A DNA stretch of 64,000 nucleotides from assembly GCF_039973015.1 (NCBI RefSeq), contig NZ_JBDWLT010000012.1, forward strand, positions 186,001 through 250,000. The letters run 5' to 3'. The DNA is from Parvibaculum sp039973015. GTDB taxonomy: Bacteria; Pseudomonadota; Alphaproteobacteria; Parvibaculales; Parvibaculaceae. Position 1 is the stretch's first letter. Each line of letters starts with the position of its first letter. The translations under genes were made by a program, and so were the position numbers. A model generated the notes under the pieces. The model made no database searches and had not been told where the DNA came from. It saw only the letters and a list, made by a program, of their open reading frames with translations. Shown here piece by piece: positions 51,400-59,476 of the stretch.

Positions 51400-52008
51400 A
51401 TGGCGAAGAGCAAATACGACGAAGCGCAGCTTCACGAACTTCTCTATCAGGCGCTCGAAACGGAAGCGGGCGGCATCGAAATCTATGAGACTGCGATTTC
51501 CTGCGCGAGGAACAGCGATCTCAAGGAAGAGTGGCAGGGCTATCTCGACGAGACGAAGACCCATCACAAGACGCTGCTGGATGTGTTCGCAAAACTCGGC
51601 CTCGATCCCGAGGCCCGGACGCCGGGCCGCAAGGTCGTCGCCCATATCGGGGACTCGCTGGTGAAGGCGATGCAGATGGCGCGCGAGGAGGGCGATGCGG
51701 ACGCCGCCCAGCTTGTTGCGGGCGAATGCGTCGTGCTCGCCGAGACCAAGGATCACTTGAACTGGGAGCTGATTGGCCATGTCGCCGAACATGGTTCAGG
51801 CGATACGGCCAAAATCCTGAAAGAAGCCTATGACGCCGTCGGGCAGGACGAGGATCATCACCTCTATCACACGGCCGGCTGGACACGGGAGCTGTGGATC
51901 GGCGCGCTCGGGTTCCCCGCCGTCGTACCGCCGCCCGAAGAGGTCAAGAATGTCGAAACGGCTATCGGCGCCGCTCGCGCGGAACATGCGCGCGGGGAGA
52001 TGCTCTGA
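51400..52008 (+). CDS. ferritin-like four-helix protein
   Basis: A 202-residue helical protein. A first helix with ETEAGGIEIYE (Glu20 and Glu30 region), a loop HHKTLL, and later ECVVLAETKDHLNWE plus EDHHLYHTAGW supply Glu/His ligands in the four-helix ferritin-like pattern. It may bind a di-iron or manganese centre. The last 30 residues are Ala/Glu-rich. Downstream of an EcfG-type promoter and a 95-residue protein; DUF892/ferritin-like proteins are frequent members of general-stress regulons. Confidence 0.75.
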   Translation: MAKSKYDEAQLHELLYQALETEAGGIEIYETAISCARNSDLKEEWQGYLDETKTHHKTLLDVFAKLGLDPEARTPGRKVVAHIGDSLVKAMQMAREEGDADAAQLVAGECVVLAETKDHLNWELIGHVAEHGSGDTAKILKEAYDAVGQDEDHHLYHTAGWTRELWIGALGFPAVVPPPEEVKNVETAIGAARAEHARGEML

Positions 52009-52043
52009 GCATTCGCGAAAGAGGGGGAGAGGCCGGTGCCGGG

Positions 52044-52445
52044 TTACTCGGCGCCGGACTCGCTCTCGATATAGGCGATGACGTTATCGCGATCCGCTTC
52101 CTTCTTCAGGCCGGGAAAGGACATCATCGTGCCGGGAATCATCGCGGCGGGCTTTTCGAGATAGGTGTGCAACGTCTCGTCGTTCCAGACCAGCCCGTCC
52201 TTGCCATGCTGGATCATCGCGTCGGAAAACTTGAAGCCTTCCTTGGTGCCTGCCGTGCGGCCGACCACGCCGTGGAGATTCGGGCCGATGCGATCCGCGC
52301 CGCCTTCGTCGATCGTGTGGCAGGCCTTGCAGCGGGCAAATACCTTCTTGCCCTTCGCGGCGTCTCCGCCTTCGTCGGCCAATGCCGCACCGGCCACCGT
52401 CATGACGAGAACTGTTGCCGCCAGGCCTGTGAAAATGCCGCGCAC
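52044..52445 (-). CDS. class I c-type cytochrome (cytochrome c2-like)
   Basis: A 133-residue periplasmic haem protein. A signal peptide (about 1-23, cleaved after ALA) precedes the haem motif CKACH (Cys39, Cys42, His43). The axial Met is in PGTMMSFPG (about Met108). Length and motifs match cytochrome c2/c550. It carries electrons between the bc1 complex and oxidases. It is divergent from the MlaE gene. GGGAGG lies before the ATG. Confidence 0.94.
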   Translation of the reverse strand: MRGIFTGLAATVLVMTVAGAALADEGGDAAKGKKVFARCKACHTIDEGGADRIGPNLHGVVGRTAGTKEGFKFSDAMIQHGKDGLVWNDETLHTYLEKPAAMIPGTMMSFPGLKKEADRDNVIAYIESESGAE

Positions 52446-52623
52446 TGGAACCTCCCTTGGTAATTATATGCCGCACAGCCTCTATCGGGGTGCGGATAAG
52501 ACCTAACCTAAACCTCTGTAAAAAGAATAGCATGCGACAGACTGGCGCGGTCACGCTTGCCGCCGCGTTAATCGGCGGGCAGAGTGGCGCGAAAGCAGGT
52601 GCCATGCCGAAATCGGGGATATT

Positions 52624-53796
52624 TTGGCCGAATTGAGCAGTCGCGGGGCAGAGGCAGAGGCCGATGAGCCAGCCACATTCCGCACAAACATTGAAAACCG
52701 GGTTCTCCGCCTCGTCGCGGCGGGAAACTGGTCCATCGTCCATCTGAACAAGGTGGACGGGGCTTTGCGCGGTCTTTCGGCGAAGCCCGGCGATGCTGCG
52801 CGCGCCGTGATCGACCTCTCCGCCGTTTCGCGCTTCGATACGGCCGCCGCCGCCATCGTCTCGCGCACGGCCTCCGAGTTCGAAGAGCAGGGGCTCGGCG
52901 TTACCTATGAAGGCGTTTCGGAAGCGCAACATCTTCTCCTCGACAAGGTCGAGGCTTGCGGCAAGCCGGAACCCGTCCATCTGCCGCCGTCGCCGCTCTA
53001 CCTCCAGATTGTCGGCAAGATCGGCGAGACCACGCGCGCGATGGCCGCCGAAGGGCGCGCCATGCTCGATTTCATCGGTTCGGTGATTGTCATCGCCGGG
53101 CGCACTCTGGTGCGGCCGCGGCGCTTCCGCATGATCCCCTTCGTTCATCACATGGAGAAGTCGGGCTTCGATGCGCTGCCGCTCGTTTGCCTGCTGACCT
53201 TCCTCATCGGCGCTGTCGTCGCGCAGCAGGGCGCGGTGCAGTTGAAGACCTTCGGTGCGGAAGTCTTCACGGTCAATCTCATCGCCATCATCTTCCTGCG
53301 CGAGGTGGGACTTCTGCTCACCGCCATCATCGTCGCGGGCCGTTCGGGCAGCGCCTTCACTGCCGAGATCGGCTCGATGAAGATGCGCGAGGAGATCGAC
53401 GCGATGCGTACGCTCGGCCTCGATCCGCTCGAGATGCTGGTGCTGCCGCGCGTGGCCGCGCTCACCGTCACATTGCCGCTGCTCACCTTCATTGCCGATA
53501 TCATGGGGCTGCTTGGCGGCGGCTTCGTCGTCTTCTTCATGCTCGACATGTCGCCCGGCGTCTATATCTCCCGCGTACAGGAGGCCGTCGACTTCTGGAC
53601 CTTCGGCGTCGGTCTCATCAAGGCGCCTTTCATGGCTGCCGTCATTGCGCTGGTCGGGTGCCGCGCGGGTCTTGCCGTCACCGGCAGCGCGGAATCCGTC
53701 GGCGCCATGACAACGAGTTCCGTCGTGCGTTCGATCTTCCTCGTCATCATTCTCGATGCCATGTTCGCCATGTTCTTCACGGCGGTGGGCGTATGA
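52624..53796 (+). CDS. mlaE: Mla-type ABC permease with fused STAS domain
   Basis: A 390-residue permease of the MlaE/Ttg2 family with an N-terminal STAS (MlaB-like) domain (about 20-110; VIDLSAVSRFDTAAAAIV with the phospho-site-like Asp/Thr). The MlaE part has five transmembrane helices, with EIGSMKMREEIDAMRTLGLDP, the family signature, near 250. The start is TTG at 52624, with GGGGAT upstream. The stop overlaps the ATPase start (ATGA). It moves phospholipids between the inner and outer membranes together with the ATPase, MlaD and a lipoprotein. Confidence 0.94.
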   Translation: MAELSSRGAEAEADEPATFRTNIENRVLRLVAAGNWSIVHLNKVDGALRGLSAKPGDAARAVIDLSAVSRFDTAAAAIVSRTASEFEEQGLGVTYEGVSEAQHLLLDKVEACGKPEPVHLPPSPLYLQIVGKIGETTRAMAAEGRAMLDFIGSVIVIAGRTLVRPRRFRMIPFVHHMEKSGFDALPLVCLLTFLIGAVVAQQGAVQLKTFGAEVFTVNLIAIIFLREVGLLLTAIIVAGRSGSAFTAEIGSMKMREEIDAMRTLGLDPLEMLVLPRVAALTVTLPLLTFIADIMGLLGGGFVVFFMLDMSPGVYISRVQEAVDFWTFGVGLIKAPFMAAVIALVGCRAGLAVTGSAESVGAMTTSSVVRSIFLVIILDAMFAMFFTAVGV

Positions 53797-54572
53797 GCAT
53801 GGGCAGGAAAGGCGAGCCGATCATCGAGGTCGAGGGGCTCGATACGCGCTTCGGCGACAATGTGATCCACGAGAATCTCGATCTCACGGTCAAGCGCGGC
53901 GAGGTGATCGGCATTGTCGGCGGTTCGGGCACGGGCAAGTCCGTCCTGCTGCGCACCATCCTCGGTCTCAAGCGGCCCGATGCGGGGCGGGTGCGCGTTT
54001 TCGGAATCGATTTTTCGAAACTCTCGGAAGAGGAGCGCCGTCTCAACGAGCAGCGCTGGGGCGTGCTCTTCCAGGACGGTGCGCTTTTCTCCGCGCTCAC
54101 CGTTGCGGAGAATATCCAGGTTCCCTACCGCGAGCATCTCGACCTCTCGCCGGAACTGATGGACGAGCTTGCGGCGGTAAAGATCGCGATGGTGGGCCTG
54201 CGCGCCACCGCCGCCTCGCTTTATCCCTCCGAGCTTTCCGGCGGCATGCGCAAGCGGGCCGGGCTTGCCCGCGCGCTGGCGCTCGATCCCGAGATCCTTT
54301 TCCTCGACGAGCCTACCGCCGGGCTCGATCCCATAGGCGCGGCCGCTTTCGACGAACTCATCAACGATCTCAAGGAGACGCTGGGTCTCACCGTTTTCCT
54401 CGTCACGCACGATCTCGACACGCTTCACGCAACCTGCGACCGGATCGCGGTTCTCGCCGAGAAGCATGTTATCCTTGTGGGGACGATGGACGACATGTTG
54501 CGTAGCAGCCATCCCTGGATTCACGAATATTTTCACGGGCCCCGCGCACGCGCGGCCCTTGCGGGTAAATAA
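53793..54572 (+). CDS. mlaF: Mla-type ABC transporter ATPase
   Basis: A 259-residue ABC ATPase of the MlaF family. Walker A GGSGTGKS (43-50), Q-loop in VLFQDGALFS, signature LSGGM near 150, and Walker B ILFLDEPTAGLDP are intact. It powers the MlaE permease in phospholipid transport. Its start is inside the mlaE stop (ATGA); mlaD begins 5 bp after the stop. Confidence 0.96.
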   Translation: MSMGRKGEPIIEVEGLDTRFGDNVIHENLDLTVKRGEVIGIVGGSGTGKSVLLRTILGLKRPDAGRVRVFGIDFSKLSEEERRLNEQRWGVLFQDGALFSALTVAENIQVPYREHLDLSPELMDELAAVKIAMVGLRATAASLYPSELSGGMRKRAGLARALALDPEILFLDEPTAGLDPIGAAAFDELINDLKETLGLTVFLVTHDLDTLHATCDRIAVLAEKHVILVGTMDDMLRSSHPWIHEYFHGPRARAALAGK

Positions 54573-54577
54573 GGGTC

Positions 54578-55486
54578 ATGGAAATCAAATCCAACAACGT
54601 CCTGATCGGCGCTTTCACGCTTGCCGCGATCGTGGGCGTCTTCCTGTTCCTGCTCTGGGTGAGCGGGGTGCAGCTCAACAAGCAGTTCGCCTATTACAAG
54701 ATCGTCTTCGACGGCTCGGTGTCGGGCCTCTCGGAGTCGGGTATGGTGCAATATAACGGCCTGCCGGTCGGCAAGGTGACGGACCTCTATCTGAAGGAAA
54801 ACAATCCGAACAAGGTCGTCGCCATCATCGAGGTCGATGCGCGCACGCCGGTGAAGGAAGATTCCGTCGCGCAGCTCGAACTTTCCGGCCTTACCGGCGT
54901 CGCCTTCATCCAGTTGACCGGCGGCAGCCCGGAGTCGCGTCCGCTTCGTCCGAAGCCGGGGCAGGATTATCCGGTCATTCGCGCCGCGCCATCCTCGTTG
55001 CAGGATCTGCTCAAGGCGGGGCCCGAGACCCTGCAAAGCGCCAATGAGCTGATGGTGGAGCTCAACAAGGTCGTGACCGATAATCAGAAGTCCATAAATG
55101 AGGCGCTATCCAATCTCGCGATCATGTCGAAGGCGCTTGCCGACAGTTCCGGCGATGTTACCGTCGCGATCGACCAGCTCGCGGAAGCCTCACAGCACCT
55201 GAACAGCATCAGCCGCAGCGCCGACGGGTTGATGAAGAACGACGTCAAGGCCTTCATCGCCGATGCGCGCGAGGCGGCGCGCTCCTACCGCGATGTCGCG
55301 GAGGAACTCGACGCCATCCTGCAACAGAGCGGGCCGGGCATCGGCGCGGGCCTCTCGCAATTGCCGCAGCTCGTCGCCGAGACGCGCTCGCTTGTTTCCT
55401 CGCTCGACCGTCTCGCGTCGCGCGCGGAAGACGATCCGGCGCGCTTCTTCGTCGGCAAGAATGTGCCGGAGGTCGAGGCGAAATGA
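54578..55486 (+). CDS. mlaD: MCE-domain lipid-binding protein MlaD
   Basis: A 302-residue membrane-anchored MCE protein: one N-terminal helix (about 8-29), an MCE/MlaD domain (about 38-115; GLPVGKVTDLYL, AQLELSGLTGVAFIQL), and a long helical tail (about 145-290) that may extend a substrate channel. It delivers phospholipids in the Mla system. The stop overlaps the next start (ATGA), and it lies 5 bp after mlaF. Confidence 0.95.
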   Translation: MEIKSNNVLIGAFTLAAIVGVFLFLLWVSGVQLNKQFAYYKIVFDGSVSGLSESGMVQYNGLPVGKVTDLYLKENNPNKVVAIIEVDARTPVKEDSVAQLELSGLTGVAFIQLTGGSPESRPLRPKPGQDYPVIRAAPSSLQDLLKAGPETLQSANELMVELNKVVTDNQKSINEALSNLAIMSKALADSSGDVTVAIDQLAEASQHLNSISRSADGLMKNDVKAFIADAREAARSYRDVAEELDAILQQSGPGIGAGLSQLPQLVAETRSLVSSLDRLASRAEDDPARFFVGKNVPEVEAK

Positions 55487-55497
55487 GGAATGGAACG

Positions 55498-56148
55498 ATG
55501 ACCCGATACAAGCGTCTTCTGCTGCTCGCTTTTGCCATGCTTCCGCTCGGCGCCTGCGCGCTTGCTGATGTGGCGAGCGGGCCTGCGCCCTCGCTTTATG
55601 TGCTGACCGCGCCGCAGGTCGAGGCGGGGGCGGGTGCCAGCGCCGATGCGCAACTCGTTGTCGAGGAATTTTCCGCGCCCGCCGCCATCGACACCGCGCG
55701 CATCGTCTACAAAGCCTCGCCCAACGAGATCGCCTATTATGCGGGCGCGCGCTGGGCAGATCGCGCCCCGCGCATGATCGCGTCGCTCGCGGTCGAGACG
55801 CTCAGCAATACAGGCCGTTTTCCCGCCGTTACGGGGCCGGGTGCGCCGTCCCGCATGGACTTCTCCCTCTCCGGCGACATTCGCGCCTTCGGGGCTTACC
55901 GCGATGCCTCGGCCGGGCTCGGTGCGGGCGCAACAAAAGTGAAGGTGTCGCTTTTCGTGCGTCTCGTGCGCATGCGCGACCGTTCCATCGTCGCCTCGCG
56001 CGTCTTCACGGCGGAAGCCGCCGGGGGCAGCGGTATGGATGCGGTGGTGGAAGGATATGACGCCGCGCTCGACGAGGTGCTGGCCGCGCTTGCCGCCTGG
56101 ACGCTCGAACAGTCGCTCGCCGCCATGCCCCAAGAAGCGGGAAGCTAG
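55498..56148 (+). CDS. ABC-type transport auxiliary lipoprotein (PqiC/DUF330-like)
   Basis: A 216-residue lipoprotein. The signal peptide ends in lipobox LGAC (Cys20), and the mature domain resembles ABC-type transport auxiliary components linked to MCE systems. The ATG at 55498 has GAGGA upstream; an ATGA-overlap start at 55483 is possible. It is the last gene of the mla-type operon and probably the outer-membrane partner of MlaD. A palindrome follows at 56193. Confidence 0.88.
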   Translation: MTRYKRLLLLAFAMLPLGACALADVASGPAPSLYVLTAPQVEAGAGASADAQLVVEEFSAPAAIDTARIVYKASPNEIAYYAGARWADRAPRMIASLAVETLSNTGRFPAVTGPGAPSRMDFSLSGDIRAFGAYRDASAGLGAGATKVKVSLFVRLVRMRDRSIVASRVFTAEAAGGSGMDAVVEGYDAALDEVLAALAAWTLEQSLAAMPQEAGS

Positions 56149-56192
56149 GGGCGGGGAGCTAGATAGGGTTAAGGGCCTCGACAAAAATATAG

Positions 56193-56222
56193 GTGTCATC
56201 CCGGCTTTCGCCGGGATGACAC
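56193..56222. repeat. 13-bp-arm palindrome after the mla operon
   Basis: GTGTCATCCCGGC and its exact complement flank TTTC. It lies between the lipoprotein stop (56148) and the stop of the convergent coiled-coil gene (56255). Such TGTCATCCCGG palindromes are common multicopy intergenic elements in proteobacteria; here it may also end transcription in both directions. Confidence 0.8.
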
Positions 56223-56254
56223 ATTGGATTGAGCCCGAAACTGATCCGATCTTC

Positions 56255-58495
56255 TCAGCTCAGCTTTCCCGTCGCCTGGCCGAGCATCAGATAGACCTTG
56301 CCCGTATCCGAGGTGAGGTAGGTATCCACCAGAATATTGTCGCGGTCGCGCGTTGTTGCCGCGCCGAGCAGTTCCTCGAAGCTGGCGAGGAAGCGGTCGA
56401 CATGGGAGCGGAACTCGCTCTCCTTGCGATATTTCTGCGCGATGCGGTCATAAAGTTCGCGCCCCGCGAGATTGTAGAGGCGGCGCGTGAAGACATTGCG
56501 CTCGCCGGCCTGATAGCGCTGCCAGAGGTCCGGCGGCGGACTTTGTTCCAGCGCCCGGTCAAGGTCGATGGCCAGCGCCTGCAAGGTCTCGATGACGTGA
56601 AGCGAGGCGCGCTGGAAGTCGCGGTCGCCGCCTTGCGGCCTCTCTGCGCCATGTCCTTCGCCGCGCCGCTCCGCTGCGGCCAGCAGTTCCGACATGCCCC
56701 AGCGGCGCTGTTCGCCGCCTGCGCGCTGTATTTCCGGCAGTGCCGCCACATGGGCGGGGAAGGTGCGTTCCGGCGCCATCTGGTGTTGCTGCGGCGAGGA
56801 GCGGTCGAGGGTTCGGGCGTGGCGCACAACGATTTCGGCAATCGCCGCCAGCGCCGAGACCTGTTCCTCGAGAACGCTTTTCAGCGCGCCCGCGCTTTCG
56901 GCGGCTTCTTCGGGCAGTTCAGAGATGCGCGCGGCAAGGTCGTCGGTCGCTTCGTGCAATGCGCGGCCTGCCTCGCGCGCCGTGCCGCCAAGGCCGATCA
57001 TTGCGGCGTTGAAGCGGTCGGCGGCGGCGTCGCCATCGGCGGCCGAGCGTTCGACCAGCGCGCGCAGTTCTTCCGTCTTCGAGCCGACTTTCTCGCTCAT
57101 CGCCTCTGTCGCCTGGATCAGGTCGTTTGAAAGTGTGCTGGTGGCGCCGGTGAGTTTTGCCGCCGTCGCGGAGATCGCTTCGCTCGCGGCCCGCGTCACG
57201 TCGTTCGACAGCGCGCCCGATGCGGCCTTCAGTTCGTCCACAGTGGCGCCGATGGCGCGCGTCGCCGCGCCTGCCGAGCGGCTGACGGAGGTCGATGCGT
57301 CGGCGGCTTCTTCCGCGCCGCGCCGGATTTCCTCGGCAATATTTTCGCGCAGCGCCGCCGCGCGGGCTGAGGCCGCCTCGAAGATCGTGTCGAGGCCCGC
57401 GCTCAGGCTTGAGACGGCACGGCTGATTTCCGCCGTGTGGCGGGCGAGCGATTTGTCGGCGGCGTCCATGCCGTCGCGATGCGCCTCGAAAACGGCTTCG
57501 AGCCGCTTGTGTTCGTCTTCCAGCCGTCCGGCGGCTTCCGAAATGATCCCGCGCTGGATGTCGTAGCGCTTGCCGATCTCGTCGGCCTTCGAGAGTGCCG
57601 TCTCTGCCACGACTTCGAGGCGCGAGGATTGCCGGTCGAGCATCGCCGCCGTCTGGTCCGCGCCCGCGCGCGCGGCCTCGCTGGTGCGCGACAGTGTTTC
57701 GGCCTGTTCGGCCATGCGCTTGCCCGCCGCGTCAAGGTCGCCCTCCGCCTTGCCGGCGATCCCGCGCACGGCGTCCACCTGTTCGCGTATCGCGCGCGAT
57801 ATGGTGTCGCTTTCCGTTCCGAGCGTCCGGCTTACTTCCTCAAGGCTCTCCTTGTGGCGGGCGAGCAGTTCTTCCATCGTCCGTGTGCGGAATTCGGCGC
57901 GGCCCGAGCCCCGGTCGATTTCCTCGACCTCGCGTTCCACCAGTTCCCGCAATTCGCCTGCCTGTTTCAGCGCCGCGTCGAGCCCCTCGCGCATCGTGGC
58001 GAGTTCGCGCCGTACGGCGGAGGAGATCGTGGCGATCTGGCCGGTCGCGAAATCTTCCGGGTCGGACAGGCGGATCGCCGTGCGGGCGAGCGCCTCCGAC
58101 ATGAGTTTCATTTCCTGTCCGCGCCAGATCGTCCAGGCGAGCATCCATATAAGGAGGAGGGGGCCTGCCACCGTTGCCGCAATCACACCGGTCTCGAAGT
58201 CGCCAAGCGCCGCGATGCCGTCCACGCCATAGCGGCCCCACAGAAAAGCCGCCACCGCGCCCGCCCATGTCAGGCTCGCCAGCGCCGCTGCCACGGGAAT
58301 GCCCTTGCCCGGTTTGCGCGCGATCATCCGGTAGAGCGCGCCCCCCGCCTCGCTGTCTTCGTTCGCCGCGCGCACGGGCAGGTTCCTGCCGGCGTCCGGC
58401 TTCCCGGCGGCCGTTCCGTCCGTGGTTTCACTTGGTGTCCCGGAAGGGGACATATCGTTGTTTTTCATGGGTTTTTCATGGTTTTTCACGGGCAT
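56255..58495 (-). CDS. large coiled-coil membrane protein (possibly TipN-like)
   Basis: A 746-residue protein: a hydrophilic N-terminus (about 60 residues), two transmembrane helices (about 65-90 and 101-125), then a very long Ala/Glu/Arg-rich coiled-coil region (about 130-570) with regular heptads, and a compact conserved-looking C-terminus (about 620-746, ending VYLMLGQATGKLS). This architecture matches the alphaproteobacterial pole-organising protein TipN, but the identification is tentative. The N-terminus carries three ATGAAAAACC-like repeats. It is divergent from an HPt gene. Confidence 0.55.
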   Translation of the reverse strand: MPVKNHEKPMKNNDMSPSGTPSETTDGTAAGKPDAGRNLPVRAANEDSEAGGALYRMIARKPGKGIPVAAALASLTWAGAVAAFLWGRYGVDGIAALGDFETGVIAATVAGPLLLIWMLAWTIWRGQEMKLMSEALARTAIRLSDPEDFATGQIATISSAVRRELATMREGLDAALKQAGELRELVEREVEEIDRGSGRAEFRTRTMEELLARHKESLEEVSRTLGTESDTISRAIREQVDAVRGIAGKAEGDLDAAGKRMAEQAETLSRTSEAARAGADQTAAMLDRQSSRLEVVAETALSKADEIGKRYDIQRGIISEAAGRLEDEHKRLEAVFEAHRDGMDAADKSLARHTAEISRAVSSLSAGLDTIFEAASARAAALRENIAEEIRRGAEEAADASTSVSRSAGAATRAIGATVDELKAASGALSNDVTRAASEAISATAAKLTGATSTLSNDLIQATEAMSEKVGSKTEELRALVERSAADGDAAADRFNAAMIGLGGTAREAGRALHEATDDLAARISELPEEAAESAGALKSVLEEQVSALAAIAEIVVRHARTLDRSSPQQHQMAPERTFPAHVAALPEIQRAGGEQRRWGMSELLAAAERRGEGHGAERPQGGDRDFQRASLHVIETLQALAIDLDRALEQSPPPDLWQRYQAGERNVFTRRLYNLAGRELYDRIAQKYRKESEFRSHVDRFLASFEELLGAATTRDRDNILVDTYLTSDTGKVYLMLGQATGKLS

Positions 58496-58856
58496 CTCTC
58501 GGGCCTTCCCGGCCGCTGCATCAATGCCGGTCTTCCAAGTTGTCGGATGCCCGGGGAGGCGTCAACCATACTTGCGCGCGCGTCGCGCAAGCAAAGAAAG
58601 CCCCCGTGCACAGGGGGGCATGCCGGGGGCAAATTAAGGGGCTTCATCCGGGGTAGCGGGGGCCTGTTTCATGAGGTTCTTCCATACCCCGTGTGATCTC
58701 ACCTTACAGATTGTTAACCATAACTTCAATGCGCCGGGCCGCACGGGAATTGTCCGTTTCGCCTTCCCGGAAAACGGACGGGCGAGGGCTTAACCAATCG
58801 GTATGGCCTTCGCGGTTACGTTTTCATATCGAATCGTTCAGTGACGGAGTCGCGGT
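58496..58856. promoter_or_regulatory. 361-bp divergent promoter region with CtrA-like half-sites
   Basis: The region between the coiled-coil gene and the HPt gene. TTAACCA occurs at 58714-58720 and 58790-58796, resembling CtrA half-sites (TTAA-type), but without a second TTAA at the 7-bp spacing. A G/C-rich segment with several short repeats (GGGGGC, GCGCGC) lies at 58560-58640. No coding frame is supported. Confidence 0.4.
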
Positions 58857-59243
58857 ATGAAACCCACCGGCCTTGCAAAGCAGATGGAGAGCGAGCCTGT
58901 CTCAAGCAGCATGCCCTGCGGCGGCAATCGCGCGATCGATCTCGTTCACCTCTCCAAATACACGCTTGGCAATCGCTCGCTGGAAAACGAGTTGCTTGGT
59001 CTTTTCCGCACGCAGGCCGATCTCTATCTCGCGCGCCTCGATAGCGCCGCCGACGAAACCGAGTGGAAGAACGCCGCCCACAGCCTGAAGGGCTCTGCCC
59101 GCGGTCTCGGCGCCTGGGCACTTGCCGAACTTGCGGAAGAGGCGGAGAAGACCGCGCTCGCCGCGCGCGATGGCGTCATGGCGCGTATCCGCGAGGCGAC
59201 CTGCGCCGTCAACGCCTTCATCGACAGCTTCACCGAAGCTTGA
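58857..59243 (+). CDS. HPt-domain phosphotransfer protein
   Basis: A 128-residue stand-alone histidine phosphotransfer protein. The phospho-acceptor is His75 in AAHSLKGSARGLGAWALAELAEEAE (key His-Ser-Leu-Lys-Gly-Ser). The surrounding helices fit a four-helix bundle. It relays phosphate between a hybrid kinase and a response regulator; neither lies in the window. The upstream region carries CtrA-like half-sites. Orphan HPt proteins in alphaproteobacteria often act in cell-cycle or stress phosphorelays. Confidence 0.85.
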   Translation: MKPTGLAKQMESEPVSSSMPCGGNRAIDLVHLSKYTLGNRSLENELLGLFRTQADLYLARLDSAADETEWKNAAHSLKGSARGLGAWALAELAEEAEKTALAARDGVMARIREATCAVNAFIDSFTEA

Positions 59244-59346
59244 GCGGTTTTTCTCTCTGACCTTCCAGAAATAAAAGTGTCACCCCGGCGCCTGTCGCGG
59301 CGAAGGCCGGGAGAAGCCGGGGCCCATGGGCCCTGCCAACCAATAC

Positions 59347-59437
59347 CGTCATGACCCGCTTTATGCGGGTCATCCACGACTTTACTGCATCGCTTTCAGA
59401 AAAGACGTGGATGGCCCGGACAAGCCGGGCCATGACG
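59347..59437. repeat. paired inverted REP-like units (BIME-type)
   Basis: A 32-bp unit with arms CGTCATGACCCGC and GCGGGTCATCCACG (59347-59378) is followed by its inverted relative, CGTGGATGGCCCGG with CCGGGCCATGACG (59406-59437). The base differences are compensatory, so each unit still folds. It lies in the 233-bp gap between the HPt and oxidase genes, preceded by a CACCCCGGC..GCCGGGG stretch. Confidence 0.7.
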
Positions 59438-59476
59438 AACGGGAGAAGTGAGCTTTTCTTGCGTCTTCGCCTCCCT

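Noticed and set aside
57437..58696. A 419-codon open frame opposite the coiled-coil gene
   Set aside because: Same reason; the minus-strand frame has the expected transmembrane and heptad patterns.
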